64,000 bases of DNA from Martinezella hainanensis (GCF_900094555.1 NZ_FMAC01000007.1:1-64000); one strand, 5' to 3'. Shown: positions 25,198 through 34,701, counted from the stretch's first letter. Program-made: numbers and translations. The notes: a model not told the origin generated them from the sequence alone.

Positions 25198-26847
25198 ATG
25201 CATGATTGGAATACGAAAGGTCGCGACAGGCTGGCGCGCCTTGAAGCCGGCCAGCACTTCTCTGCCGGCAAGCTTGTCGACCCGCAACGGCTCGTCGCTT
25301 TCCTGGAAGCGATCCTGAAGCCTGGCGACCGAGTTTGCCTTGAGGGCGACAACCAGAAGCAGGCCGACCTGTTGGCCAAGGCGCTGTCAAAAGTCGATGT
25401 CGCCAGGATACACGACCTGCATATGGTACAGTCGGGCGTGGTCTTGCCCGAGCATCTCGATATTTTCGAAAGCGGCGTCGCCCGACGGCTCGATTTTTCC
25501 TATTCCGGCCCGCAGTCGGCCCGCATCGCGCGTATGATGTTCGGTGGCCAGATCGAACTAGGTGCCGTTCATACCTATCTGGAACTCTTCGCCCGCTACT
25601 TTATCGATCTGACACCACAGGTAGCGCTCATTGCCGCGGTCAGCGCCGACAAGGAGGGAAATCTCTACACCGGGCCGAATACGGAAGACACGCCAACGGT
25701 GGTGGAAGCGACGAGCTTCGGCAAGGGACTGGTCGTCGCCCAGGTGGGCGAGATCGTCGATCGCGTGCCGCGCGTCGACATTCCCGCCGACCAGGTTCAT
25801 TTCGTGGTGGATGCCAAGCGCCCCTTCTATGTGGAACCGCTGTTCACGCGCGACCCCGCAGCCATAACCGAAACGCAAATTCTGACGGCGATGCTGGCCA
25901 TCAAGGGATTGTACGCACCCTATAGCGTGCGCCGCCTGAACCATGGCATCGGCTTCAATACCGCGGCCATCGAGCTGCTGCTACCGACCTACGGCGAACG
26001 GTTGGGATTGAAGGGCAAGGTCTGCACGCACTGGGCGCTGAACCCCCACCCCACTCTGATCCCCGCCATCGAGGCCGGATGGGTGGAACAGATCCATTGC
26101 TTCGGGTCCGAAGTGGGCATGGAAGACTATATGCGGGCTCGTCCCGACATTTTCTTCACCGGGCCTGACGGCTCGCTGCGCTCCAACCGCGCCTTCTGCC
26201 AAACCGCCGGACTCTATGCCTGCGACATGTTCATCGGTTCGACCTTGCAGATCGACCTTTCCGGCAACAGTTCGACCGTGACCGGCAGCAGGGTCGCCGG
26301 TTTTGGCGGTGCCCCCAATATGGGATCGGACGCACGCGGACGACGCCATCCGAGCGAGGCCTGGCTGCGTGCGGGCCAGGAAGCCGACCCTGCCGCAGTC
26401 ACCCCTGCCCTGCGTCGCGGGCGCAAACTGGTCGTTCAGATCGGCGAAACCTTTGGCGATGGCATGGTGCCGATGTTCGTCGAGCGACTGGCGGCGCTGG
26501 ATCTGGCCGACAAGCTGCAGCTCGAACTGGCTCCTGTGATGGTTTACGGTGACGACGTGACGCATATCGTGACGGAAGAAGGGATCGCCAATCTACTGCT
26601 GTGCCGTAACGGGCAAGAGCGGGAGCAGGCGATCCGGGGGGTGGCCGGCTACACCGAGGTCGGCCGCGCCCGGGACCGCAAGATGGTGGAGCATTTGCGC
26701 GAACGCAAAGTCATCCAGCGTCCCGAAGATCTTGGAATCGATCCGTTGGATGCCGATCGCAGTCTGCTGGTTGCGCATTCCATCAAGGATCTGATGCTTG
26801 CCTCCGGCGGCCTGTACAGGCCGCCTTCCCGGTTCCGCAATTGGTAA
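25198..26847 (+). CDS. mdcA: Malonate decarboxylase alpha subunit
   Basis: A 549-residue protein matching MdcA, the acetyl-S-ACP:malonate ACP transferase subunit of biotin-independent malonate decarboxylase. The ATG at 25198 (MHDWNTKGRDRL) is preferred: AAAGGG lies 7 bases upstream and the N-terminus matches the family, whereas the open frame upstream is AT-rich leader. It has a CoA-transferase-like fold (AGGFGGAPNMG-like GFGGAPNMGSD, GDGMVPMFVERL). It exchanges malonyl for acetyl on the prosthetic group of MdcC. It is the first gene of the seven-gene mdcACDEGBH operon. Confidence 0.95.
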   Translation: MHDWNTKGRDRLARLEAGQHFSAGKLVDPQRLVAFLEAILKPGDRVCLEGDNQKQADLLAKALSKVDVARIHDLHMVQSGVVLPEHLDIFESGVARRLDFSYSGPQSARIARMMFGGQIELGAVHTYLELFARYFIDLTPQVALIAAVSADKEGNLYTGPNTEDTPTVVEATSFGKGLVVAQVGEIVDRVPRVDIPADQVHFVVDAKRPFYVEPLFTRDPAAITETQILTAMLAIKGLYAPYSVRRLNHGIGFNTAAIELLLPTYGERLGLKGKVCTHWALNPHPTLIPAIEAGWVEQIHCFGSEVGMEDYMRARPDIFFTGPDGSLRSNRAFCQTAGLYACDMFIGSTLQIDLSGNSSTVTGSRVAGFGGAPNMGSDARGRRHPSEAWLRAGQEADPAAVTPALRRGRKLVVQIGETFGDGMVPMFVERLAALDLADKLQLELAPVMVYGDDVTHIVTEEGIANLLLCRNGQEREQAIRGVAGYTEVGRARDRKMVEHLRERKVIQRPEDLGIDPLDADRSLLVAHSIKDLMLASGGLYRPPSRFRNW

Positions 26848-26857
26848 GGCCGATGCC

Positions 26858-27169
26858 ATGGAAAATCTGCTCTATGAATTGAAATCGACGCAGACCGGCG
26901 GAACCCGCGCCGTGGCTCTGGTGGGCGTCGTTGCTTCGGGCAACCTCGAAATATTGCTTGAACGACTGGAGGCGCCCGACCGTTGCGTCATCGAGATCGC
27001 CACGCCCGCCCATGGTTTCGCCGAGCTCTGGGCAGCGGTCACCGAGGATTTCGCGGCGCGCTCCGCTGCCGGCGGTCTGCGCATCACGATCAATGATGGC
27101 GGCGCACGGCCTGACATGGTGGCGCTGCGTCTGGCCCAGGGCGTGCGGCTGATGGAGAAGCCAGAATGA
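26858..27169 (+). CDS. mdcC: Malonate decarboxylase acyl carrier protein (delta subunit)
   Basis: A 103-residue carrier protein starting MENLLYEL at 26858. Ser27 in VVASGNLEILLE is the expected attachment point of the 2'-(5''-phosphoribosyl)-3'-dephospho-CoA group, as in Klebsiella MdcC. It carries the acetyl or malonyl group between subunits. It follows mdcA by 10 bp, and its stop overlaps mdcD by four bases (ATGA). Confidence 0.93.
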   Translation: MENLLYELKSTQTGGTRAVALVGVVASGNLEILLERLEAPDRCVIEIATPAHGFAELWAAVTEDFAARSAAGGLRITINDGGARPDMVALRLAQGVRLMEKPE

Positions 27170-28077
27170 ACGATCCTCACAAGCTGCACCGAAGCTGGTA
27201 TGAAGAATCTGCTCGCGGCCGGTTGCTGCATCTGCTCGATGCCAACAGCTTCACCGAATTCCTAGGCCCGGAACGACGGGAGACGAGCCCTCACCTTGCG
27301 CTCTTCGATCTGCCTCGGCAGTTCGATGACGGCATCATCGTCGGTGCCGGCCGCATTGACGGCCGCGCCGTGCTGGTGGCTGCCCAGGAAGGGCGCTTCA
27401 TGGGCGGTGCGATTGGCGAAGTGCATGGCGCCAAGCTGACGGGCCTGCTGCATGCCGCCGCCAAGTTGCGGCGGGATGTCGTTATTCTCTTCGATACGGG
27501 TGGCGTGCGCCTGCAGGAGGCCAATGCCGGCGAGCTGGCGATCTCCGAAATCATCCGCGCCGTGCTGGAGGTGCGATCCGATGGTGTTCGCGTCATCGGC
27601 CTTCTTGGCGGGCGGGCGGGCTGCTATGGCGGCGGCAGCCTGATTGCCGGCTGCTGTTCGGCGCTCGTCATCTCCGAGCAGGGTCGTTTATCCGTTTCCG
27701 GGCCGGAGGTCATCGAGACGAACAAGGGCGTGGAAGAATTCGACTCCCGCGACCGGGCGCTCGTCTGGCGAACCATGGGCGGCAAGCATCGCTACCTGAT
27801 TGGCGGGACTGATATCTTCGTCGAGGACGATATCGCCGCCTTCCGGGCCGGTGCGATTGCCGCGCTGCAACGGCCAGCCATTTTGGATGAGACAGTGCTT
27901 GAAGCCGAACAGACACGGCTCGAACAGCGATTGCGCCATTTTGGCGATGCCCGTGACGCCACCGAGATATGGGCGCGGCTGCATATTGAAGAGCCTGGGC
28001 AAATACCGGAGCGGGACATCGGGACTTTCCTCACCACAGCCAATATCCATCGGGAGAGCGCCGATGCAGCTCGCTGA
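27166..28077 (+). CDS. mdcD: Malonate decarboxylase beta subunit
   Basis: A 303-residue crotonase/carboxyltransferase-fold protein matching MdcD. It has GRIDGRAVLVAAQEGRFMGG, DTGGVRLQEANAGE and a Gly-rich stretch GGRAGCYGGG, the segments that form the malonyl-ACP decarboxylase active site with MdcE. It overlaps mdcC by four bases and mdcE by 14 bases, a tight arrangement that favours equal production of the beta-gamma pair. Confidence 0.94.
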   Translation: MNDPHKLHRSWYEESARGRLLHLLDANSFTEFLGPERRETSPHLALFDLPRQFDDGIIVGAGRIDGRAVLVAAQEGRFMGGAIGEVHGAKLTGLLHAAAKLRRDVVILFDTGGVRLQEANAGELAISEIIRAVLEVRSDGVRVIGLLGGRAGCYGGGSLIAGCCSALVISEQGRLSVSGPEVIETNKGVEEFDSRDRALVWRTMGGKHRYLIGGTDIFVEDDIAAFRAGAIAALQRPAILDETVLEAEQTRLEQRLRHFGDARDATEIWARLHIEEPGQIPERDIGTFLTTANIHRESADAAR

Positions 28078-28786
28078 TATCCTGTCCTCACTCTTTCCCG
28101 TTGGCCACGAGATAACACAGGCGGATGGGCTTGTTACCGGCTGGGGCCGGTTGGACCAACAAAACCGGATCGATGTGATCGGCATTGCCGACAAGACCTA
28201 TCCGGGCGTCGACGAAGCGGTAGCGCTGGCCGGGCATATCCTTTCAGTCGTTCGGCGGCCAGACAGCTCGCCTCTGCTGTTCCTGGTCGACTCCGGCAGC
28301 CAAAGGATGAGCCGGCGTGACGAGCTCCTCGGTCTCAGCGAGGCATTGGCGCACCTGGCGAAGGCCTTGTGGCAGGCGGAGCAGGCCGGTCATCATACGG
28401 TCGGCCTTCTCTATGGGGGCAGCGCAGCGGGCGCCTTCATTGCCACTGCGCTAGCCTGCGGATCGCTGGTGGCCCTGCCCACCGCCTGGCCCGAAGTCAT
28501 GGACCTGCCGTCCATGGCCCGAGTGACCAAGCTGCCGCTCGCTACGCTGAAAGAAAAGGCCGAGACAACCCCCGTCTTCGCGCCGGGCCTCGATAATCTT
28601 CTTGCGACCGGAGCCATAGCGGAAGTTTGGGACCCAGCTGTCCCTTTGAACGCTCAACTCGCAGCACTTCTTGCCAAGCCCGTTTCGCGTGATCTGCGCG
28701 CACAATTGGGTGCCGATCGAGGCGGCCGGCCGAAGGCTGCCACGATTGCGGCCGAAGTCGAGCGGCTGGCTTTGCTCCATGGTTGA
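28064..28786 (+). CDS. mdcE: Malonate decarboxylase gamma subunit
   Basis: A 240-residue partner of MdcD. The ATG at 28064 (MQLADILSSLFP) lies inside the end of mdcD, with GGGAGAG 8-14 bases upstream; the longer open frame upstream is just mdcD in another frame. Family features include FLVDSGSQRMSRRDELLGL and GGSAAGAFIATAL. Together with MdcD it releases CO2 from malonyl-S-ACP and regenerates acetyl-S-ACP. Its stop overlaps the start of mdcG by 8 bases. Confidence 0.92.
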   Translation: MQLADILSSLFPVGHEITQADGLVTGWGRLDQQNRIDVIGIADKTYPGVDEAVALAGHILSVVRRPDSSPLLFLVDSGSQRMSRRDELLGLSEALAHLAKALWQAEQAGHHTVGLLYGGSAAGAFIATALACGSLVALPTAWPEVMDLPSMARVTKLPLATLKEKAETTPVFAPGLDNLLATGAIAEVWDPAVPLNAQLAALLAKPVSRDLRAQLGADRGGRPKAATIAAEVERLALLHG

Positions 28787-29420
28787 TGTCGCTGCCCTCC
28801 GCCGCCACGATCTGGCCTATGTGTGCTCCGAAGCATGGCCGAGGCTGCTGCGTGGCCAAGTCGAAAGCGAAACGGAGCGCGATCTGCTGACATGGGCGGC
28901 ACTGGGACGACCAGCAATTTTTCGTCGTCGGACCTGCAGCGACCCACTGGATGTTGTACCCCTGGGGCTGCCCCTTCCTCCGGACATGGGGCGCAAACGG
29001 CTTGCACTCGCTTGCCCGCCAGCTGCCATAATACGGGCGGCGTCTCCTCCCCTCTTGAGGGATGTGCTGCCCGCGGCACCGGCACGATGGCGCCCGACCA
29101 TTGGCGCGCTCTTGGAGGCAGACCTCTCTTGCCGCTGCTTCGGAAGTCTGGCCTGGCAATACCTGACCGGCCTTTCCTATCTGACCGATACGTCCGATCT
29201 TGATCTTCTGGTCGAGTGTCGCTCGAGCGCGGATGCGATGCGAGCGACGGCTTTGCTGAACGATATTGCAGAACACGCGCCGATGCGTATCGATGCCGAA
29301 TTGGTCACGCCTTGCGGCATAGCCGTCCAGTGGCGCGAATGGCTGTCGGGAAACCCGGAACTTCTGGTTAAATCCCACGCCGGATCGGCCCTGATTGCGC
29401 GGGAGGCGCTCTTTGCATGA
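28779..29420 (+). CDS. mdcG: Malonate decarboxylase holo-ACP synthase (phosphoribosyl-dephospho-CoA transferase)
   Basis: A 213-residue nucleotidyltransferase-type protein. It starts MVDVAALRRHDL at 28779, overlapping mdcE by 8 bp. The GSLAWQYLTGLSYLTDTSDLDLL segment (about residues 120-145) holds the Gly-Ser and Asp-x-Asp residues of the nucleotidyltransferase fold. MdcG attaches the triphosphoribosyl-dephospho-CoA precursor made by MdcB to Ser27 of apo-MdcC. Gene order places it directly before mdcB, with an ATGA overlap. Confidence 0.9.
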   Translation: MVDVAALRRHDLAYVCSEAWPRLLRGQVESETERDLLTWAALGRPAIFRRRTCSDPLDVVPLGLPLPPDMGRKRLALACPPAAIIRAASPPLLRDVLPAAPARWRPTIGALLEADLSCRCFGSLAWQYLTGLSYLTDTSDLDLLVECRSSADAMRATALLNDIAEHAPMRIDAELVTPCGIAVQWREWLSGNPELLVKSHAGSALIAREALFA

Positions 29421-30271
29421 CGTTTCCATTGCTGGCCGAATTAAGTCCTGTCGCCGTCAAGCATAGCGATCCCTTGCTGATCGGACGGCATGCCGCACGA
29501 GCGCTGATCCTGGAGGTAGAGACCTGGCCCAAGCCCGGATTGGTCAGCCATATCGACAACGGCGCTCACGCCGACATGGATGCTGATCTTCTTCGCCTCA
29601 GCGCTCGGACACTGGAACCATTCTTCGTCGCGCTTGCCGAGGCGGGCGCCATGGATGCGGGCATGGATCGCCTGCGCCAAATCGGCATGGAAGCGGAAGG
29701 CGCAATGCGGGATGCGACGGGAGGGGTGAATACCCATCGCGGCGCCATCTTCGGCCTCGGCCTGCTGGCGGCGGCGGCCGGCTTGGCAGCGACGTGCGAC
29801 TGGCATGCGCCGCTCGGCGCCCTTGTCGCATGGCGTTGGGGACGCGACATCATCGGCAGGGCGCCAGAGCAGGACAGTCACGGCGGCATCGTGGCGCGAC
29901 GCTACCATGTTGGCGGCGCCCGGGCCGAGGCCGCCGCCGGCATGCCATCCGTCTACGATATTGCTCGCCCGGCGCTTGCCGAAGGACGGCGCCTCGCCAT
30001 GGGGGACGAAGAAGCCGCAAGGGTCCATGCGTGCATGGCGCTGATCGCGGTGGTCGACGACAGCAATCTCCTTTATCGCGCCGGTCCCGAAGGGCTCAAT
30101 TTCGCACGGAACAAGGCCCGCGCCTTTCTGGCGGATGGCGGGGTCGGACGGGCGAATTGGCGCTGGGATGCCAAAGCCATTCATGAGGCGTTCGTCGCGC
30201 GCAATCTCAGCCCGGGCGGGTGCGCCGATCTCCTGGCCATGGCGTTGTTTACCGAGGTGTTGGAATCGTGA
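29417..30271 (+). CDS. mdcB: Triphosphoribosyl-dephospho-CoA synthase
   Basis: A 284-residue protein of the CitG/MdcB family. It condenses ATP and dephospho-CoA to give the prosthetic-group precursor for the malonate decarboxylase ACP. PKPGLVSHIDNGAHADMD (about residues 38-55) and GGVNTHRGAIFGLGLLAAAAG (about 100-120) are the conserved family blocks. It overlaps mdcG by four bases, and its TGA overlaps the GTG start of mdcH. Confidence 0.93.
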   Translation: MTFPLLAELSPVAVKHSDPLLIGRHAARALILEVETWPKPGLVSHIDNGAHADMDADLLRLSARTLEPFFVALAEAGAMDAGMDRLRQIGMEAEGAMRDATGGVNTHRGAIFGLGLLAAAAGLAATCDWHAPLGALVAWRWGRDIIGRAPEQDSHGGIVARRYHVGGARAEAAAGMPSVYDIARPALAEGRRLAMGDEEAARVHACMALIAVVDDSNLLYRAGPEGLNFARNKARAFLADGGVGRANWRWDAKAIHEAFVARNLSPGGCADLLAMALFTEVLES

Positions 30272-31188
30272 CCCTCGCGCTGCTGTGTTCGGGCCAAGGG
30301 CACCAGAATCGGGAGATGTTCCAGCTGCTGGCCGCCGAACCGGAAGTGCAGCCCATTTTCGAAGCCGCAACAGCCGTGCTCGGGATCCACCCGACGGATT
30401 TCTGCAGGACTGCCACTGAAGCCGCCTTGCATGCCAACCGCGAGGGCCAGATCCTGTGCGTGACGCGCGCGCTTGCAATTGCTCGCGCCCTTTTCCTGGC
30501 CGGCGCGCCAAGCGATACGATGGTGGCCGGCTACAGCGTCGGTGAAATGGCGGCTTGGGGGGTGGCCGGCATCTGGTCGCCCGCAGACACTCTGAAGCTG
30601 GTCGATCGACGGGCGCGTGCAATGGACCTTGTGAGCGGACCGGATGACGGGCTCGGCTATGTGCGCGGTTTGCCAATGGCGATCGTGGAGCAACTGGCCG
30701 GTCGTTTCGGCTGCGCGATCGCCATCGTGAACCCCGATCTTCTGTTCATTGTCGGTGGCACCAGACAATCGATCGATGCACTCTGTACCGCCGCACTGGA
30801 AGAAGGCGCAGTGCGCGCTGCGCCGATGGCGGTGCATGTCGCCTCCCATACACCGCGGCTCACCGGCGCGGTGGCACCGTTTGACAAAGCCCTTGCCTCG
30901 GTAGTCATGAACCGCCCGGCGCTGCGCCTCATGACTGCCACCAGTGCGACGCTTGTTGTCGATCCGGAACGCGCTCGCCGGGGGCTTGCGCGGCAACTGG
31001 CCGAAAGGATCGATTGGGCTGATATGATCGAAGCTCTGGCTGAACGTGGCGTAACAACGATCATCGAGCTGGGACCGGGCCGAGCTCTGGCGGAGATGAC
31101 AGCTCTTGCGTTGCCTGCGGTAAGGGTACGCGCAGTCGATGACTTTCATAGCCTCACGGGGATTAAGGCCTGGCTGGCTGCCAACTGA
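30268..31188 (+). CDS. mdcH: Malonyl-CoA:ACP transacylase (malonate decarboxylase epsilon subunit)
   Basis: A 306-residue FabD-like acyltransferase. The start is GTG at 30268 (reading VTLALLCSGQGHQ), overlapping the mdcB stop as GTGA; ATG starts further upstream lie inside mdcB in another frame. GYSVGE (Ser90) is the GHSxG-type nucleophile motif with Tyr in place of His. HVASHTP carries the second catalytic His. MdcH charges MdcC with malonyl from malonyl-CoA to start the cycle. It is the last gene of the operon. The 109 bp to the convergent ABC operon hold no recognised gene. Confidence 0.92.
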   Translation: MTLALLCSGQGHQNREMFQLLAAEPEVQPIFEAATAVLGIHPTDFCRTATEAALHANREGQILCVTRALAIARALFLAGAPSDTMVAGYSVGEMAAWGVAGIWSPADTLKLVDRRARAMDLVSGPDDGLGYVRGLPMAIVEQLAGRFGCAIAIVNPDLLFIVGGTRQSIDALCTAALEEGAVRAAPMAVHVASHTPRLTGAVAPFDKALASVVMNRPALRLMTATSATLVVDPERARRGLARQLAERIDWADMIEALAERGVTTIIELGPGRALAEMTALALPAVRVRAVDDFHSLTGIKAWLAAN

Positions 31189-31297
31189 GACCAAAGAGTC
31201 TCCTCGCTACCGATCGTGTCGCATGCCTTCGGAGGCTGCGGCACAAACCGAATTCGATGCCGAGGCCGGCGGTCCAGGCAAGCAATGGCGAATAAGC

Positions 31298-32362
31298 TTA
31301 CCGAAGCCGCTGGCCGGTAGCTCCGTCGAAAAGATGCAGCCTTCCAAGATCAGGTATCAACGAAAGACGGCCGCCGGCCCGCGCGCTGACCCGTTCGCGC
31401 AGCGCTAGGACGAGATCGTCGGCCCCGATACGAGAAACGATCAGGGTTTCTGCTCCGGTCGGCTCGACCACGACGACCTCGGCATCGATGCCGCCCTCGC
31501 CTATGGCAATATTTTCGGGCCGTATGCCGTAGACAATCTCTGCTCCGCGCGCGACGTCGAGCCCTGCCGGCAACGGAAGGCGCGCTCCGCCATCAGCAAC
31601 GAATTCCAGCGGACCGCCACTGCTGATCTTGCCGCGGATGAGATTCATCCCCGGGGAACCGATAAAACCGGCAACAAAGAGGTTGGCGGGCCGGTCATAC
31701 AGTTCGAGCGGCGAGCCGATCTGCTCGACATAGCCGTCACGCATGACGACGATCCGGTCCGCCATCGTCATGGCCTCGATCTGGTCGTGGGTGACGTAGA
31801 TCGTGGTCGTGCGCAGGCGCTGATGCAGCTGCTTGATTTCGGAGCGCATCTGTACGCGCAGCTTTGCATCCAGGTTGGATAGTGGTTCATCGAAGAGAAA
31901 CACCTGAGGCTGGCGCACGATCGCACGGCCCATGGCGACGCGTTGGCGCTGGCCGCCGGAGAGATTGCGCGGATAGCGGTCGAGCAGGTTTTCGAGGCCG
32001 AGGATCTGTGCCGCGTCGCGCACGCGCTGCCGGGTCTCCTCCTTCGGCGCCTTGGCCAGCCGCAGAGAAAAACCCATATTCGCCTCGACAGTCATATGCG
32101 GATAGAGCGCATAGGATTGGAACACCATGGCGATGTCGCGGCTCTTGGGTTCGACATCATTGACCACCCGACCGCCGATCGCGACGTCACCACCGCTGAT
32201 CTCCTCAAGCCCGGCGATCATGCGAAGAAGGGTCGATTTTCCGCAGCCCGACGGGCCGACGAGAATGACGAATTCGCCGTCCTCGATATCGATATCCACC
32301 CCATGCAGAACTTCGAAGTGACCGTAGCTCTTGCGGACATTTGTCACGCTGACTGACGCCAT
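31298..32362 (-). CDS. Sugar ABC transporter ATP-binding protein (UgpC/MalK type)
   Basis: A 354-residue ATPase. The start at 32362 (MASVSVTNVRKSYG) follows GGAG 8 bases upstream. Walker A GPSGCGKST (about 37-45), LSGGQRQRVAMGRA and FLFDEPLSNLDA are all present, and the C-terminal ~120 residues form the MalK-type regulatory OB-fold region (VVYGIRPE-like IVYGIRPENI). It probably energises the permease pair at 34702-36476. It lies 78 bp downstream of the AgaZ/GatZ-like gene, as the last gene of the operon. Confidence 0.93.
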   Translation of the reverse strand: MASVSVTNVRKSYGHFEVLHGVDIDIEDGEFVILVGPSGCGKSTLLRMIAGLEEISGGDVAIGGRVVNDVEPKSRDIAMVFQSYALYPHMTVEANMGFSLRLAKAPKEETRQRVRDAAQILGLENLLDRYPRNLSGGQRQRVAMGRAIVRQPQVFLFDEPLSNLDAKLRVQMRSEIKQLHQRLRTTTIYVTHDQIEAMTMADRIVVMRDGYVEQIGSPLELYDRPANLFVAGFIGSPGMNLIRGKISSGGPLEFVADGGARLPLPAGLDVARGAEIVYGIRPENIAIGEGGIDAEVVVVEPTGAETLIVSRIGADDLVLALRERVSARAGGRLSLIPDLGRLHLFDGATGQRLR

Positions 32363-32440
32363 TATGATCTCCAATTAGAAAAGCGTGTGTCTGATCGCCG
32401 CCTTGTCGGCCACCCAGGGCGGGCAACGCCGGGCGACCCA

Positions 32441-33739
32441 TTATGCGATCGTGGCTGCAGAATATGGTTCCAGGGCCGCATCGATCGCCGCAAGGCAGAG
32501 ATCGCGCGCACGAGGCAGAACCTTCCTCGCGACCACTGCCGGATAGACCCGGCCGAGATACTGGCTGATGAGCGTTTCCGGAATATCGCCCTCGAAGCGC
32601 GCAAGCAGGGTCTCGACCGCTGCTGCTGCCTTCTCATCCGGCCAATAATAACGGATGCGGTCGCTGTAGCTGAAGTGCCGCTGCAGGCGCTGTTCCTCGT
32701 CCGAGCCGCCATAATGGGAATTCCAGTGACCGGGATTTTCGAGCATGACGGCGTCCATAGTCGCATGGATCGCATCGGACAAAACCCTTCCGGCGAGAAC
32801 CGACGCGATGGCATCGAGGCCGTAAAGCGCCTCGCGCAGGGCAAAGGTCAGGCCCGGACCGACCTTGAGGATCGCGAAACCGCCCTCCACAAGGGCGGCA
32901 AGTGCGTCCGCGGGCTGATAGTCCGTTGAATGAGCCTCGAAGAGCAAGCCAGGCATTCGGTCCAGAGCGCCAATCAAGCCATCCGCACGATCCTGTCTGT
33001 AAAGGACGACATTGGCATTGCCGAACTCGACGCCGGGCTGAACGACGATGGCGATCACCCGCTCGAGAGCACTTTCGATGCCGGCTTTCGCAAAGGCGGT
33101 ACGATGCACCGCCAGCGTATCCATTACCGCCTCAGGACGCGTGACCTCAAGCTCGTCGAGGGCATGCGTGGCGCCGCCGGGCGGCGGCACTTCGGTTCCG
33201 ATAATATAGACAGGTGGCCGGAGGCGAGAGCGAAGAGCAGCCTGTTCCGCCATGCGCGCAAGCCGTGCGGCACGTTCCGCCGTCAGCTCGTCGGCCAGGG
33301 CCACGGGCTCACCGGCGCAGCCCATCGATGTATCGAGATGGATCTTTTCGAAACCCGCCTCGACATAGGCCGCAATCATCGCCTCGGCCTTCGCCATTGC
33401 TTCCTCTGCGGGCAGCTTCCTCCACGGGTTCGGCCCAAGATGATCGCCCCCGAGGATGAGGCGATCGATGGGAAAGCCGATTGCGGCGGCGATATTCTCG
33501 ACGAAACGGCGGAAGTCGCGGGGCGTCATCCCGGTGTAACCGCCGTCCTGGTTGACCTGATTGCAGGTTGCCTCGATCAGCGCGACCGCGTCATCGGAGG
33601 CTGCCCGCATGAGCGCCGCCTCGATGACAAGCGGATGAGCCGAGCAGACCGACGTGATCCCGCGCGGCAATGTCCTGGCGCGATTGCCGAGAAGCTTCTT
33701 CAGCGCAATGTTGCGATTGTGTTCGATGGAGGGGGTCAT
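32441..33739 (-). CDS. AgaZ/GatZ/KbaZ-family protein (tagatose pathway)
   Basis: A 432-residue protein of the D-tagatose-bisphosphate aldolase class II accessory family. Members are described as non-catalytic aldolase subunits (GatZ/KbaZ) or, in galactosamine pathways, as tagatose-6-phosphate kinase (AgaZ). The start at 33739 (MTPSIEHNRNIAL) overlaps the SIS gene stop by four bases. Family blocks include GITSVCSAHPLVIEAAL, IEATCNQVNQDGGYTGM, LILGGDHLGPNPW and YSDRIRYYWP. No GatY/KbaY aldolase is in the window. The protein may therefore act as the kinase, with the aldolase encoded elsewhere. Confidence 0.88.
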   Translation of the reverse strand: MTPSIEHNRNIALKKLLGNRARTLPRGITSVCSAHPLVIEAALMRAASDDAVALIEATCNQVNQDGGYTGMTPRDFRRFVENIAAAIGFPIDRLILGGDHLGPNPWRKLPAEEAMAKAEAMIAAYVEAGFEKIHLDTSMGCAGEPVALADELTAERAARLARMAEQAALRSRLRPPVYIIGTEVPPPGGATHALDELEVTRPEAVMDTLAVHRTAFAKAGIESALERVIAIVVQPGVEFGNANVVLYRQDRADGLIGALDRMPGLLFEAHSTDYQPADALAALVEGGFAILKVGPGLTFALREALYGLDAIASVLAGRVLSDAIHATMDAVMLENPGHWNSHYGGSDEEQRLQRHFSYSDRIRYYWPDEKAAAAVETLLARFEGDIPETLISQYLGRVYPAVVARKVLPRARDLCLAAIDAALEPYSAATIA

Positions 33740-34689
33740 CCGAGCATCACGACCTTGGTCAGATGACGGGGCGATACCGTATCGACACCCTTCGACTGCG
33801 CTGCCCGTTCGCCAAGAATCTGCAGAGCCGGTAGCACGCAGAGACTGACAATTGCCGGATCGCAATCGACGGTCAGCTCCAGGTCGCCCGGGCCGCCAAG
33901 GCCGATAACGGTCGCTCCCTTTTCCCGCAGTTCCTCGGCCAGCAGCGCTTCCGACGCCTTCTGATCGGCGCTGTAGAGCATGACGACCGCGGTGTTTTCA
34001 TCGACGAGGCTGATCGGTCCATGGCGATATTCCAGGGGATGGAAGCCCTGGGTGATGATCTGGCTCATTTCCATCAGTTTCAACGCACCTTCAAGGGCAA
34101 TGCCGTAGAGCGATCCACTGCCAAGGAACACGAAATGCGAGCGACCTTCGATCATCTTCGGAAGAGCAGCATCGATCTGGTCCGCCAAACTGCGTGCGGA
34201 CTGTACGATCGATGGCGGAATTTGTACGCCGACCATCTGCATGCCCAGAAGCAGCATCAGGCTCGCCGAGACCGTCATGACGATGCCTTCATCACCATGG
34301 GTGGCCGCTTCGATCAGCCGATCGCAGTTTTTGGCGAGCGAGCTTTCGGGCTCAACCGTGATGGCGGTGACAAAAACGCCGGCTTTGCGGCTTGCCTTGG
34401 CAGCTGCAACGGTTTCCGTCGTTTCGCCGCTGCGAGAAAGGGCCACCAGATGGACCTTCTGCCAGCGCGGCCAGAAGGCAGCCGGCCGGTTCAGCCATTC
34501 CGCGCCCGGCACCGCAATCGCCGGATAGCCGGCAAGATTGGCATGAGCCGCAAGCGACAGGGCGAGATTATAGGACGTGCCGCAGCCCAGGAAAACCGTC
34601 AACTCGGCTTCGTGCGGGGCGGAGACCAGTCCGATCGCCTTTTCCCAATAGGGGAATTGCTCGAAGATCACCTTTTCCGTCGTATTCAT
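33736..34689 (-). CDS. SIS-domain sugar isomerase/deaminase (AgaS-like)
   Basis: A 317-residue cytoplasmic protein with two SIS domains (about residues 20-150 and 180-310). Sugar-phosphate-binding motifs are VFLGCGTSYNLAL, ALSRSGETTET and VFLGSGSLYGIALEGALKLMEMS with EYRHGP. It resembles AgaS (galactosamine-6-phosphate deaminase/isomerase) and the isomerase half of GlmS-like proteins. Beside a sugar kinase and an AgaZ-type protein, the likely reaction is galactosamine-6-P to tagatose-6-P plus ammonia. The gene starts 12 bp after the MalG-type permease. Confidence 0.82.
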   Translation of the reverse strand: MNTTEKVIFEQFPYWEKAIGLVSAPHEAELTVFLGCGTSYNLALSLAAHANLAGYPAIAVPGAEWLNRPAAFWPRWQKVHLVALSRSGETTETVAAAKASRKAGVFVTAITVEPESSLAKNCDRLIEAATHGDEGIVMTVSASLMLLLGMQMVGVQIPPSIVQSARSLADQIDAALPKMIEGRSHFVFLGSGSLYGIALEGALKLMEMSQIITQGFHPLEYRHGPISLVDENTAVVMLYSADQKASEALLAEELREKGATVIGLGGPGDLELTVDCDPAIVSLCVLPALQILGERAAQSKGVDTVSPRHLTKVVMLG

Positions 34690-34701
34690 GCTAGCTCCGA
34701 T

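Noticed and set aside
29441..30676. 411-residue open frame antisense to mdcB and mdcH
   Set aside because: Arg-rich low-complexity translation opposite well-supported mdc genes.
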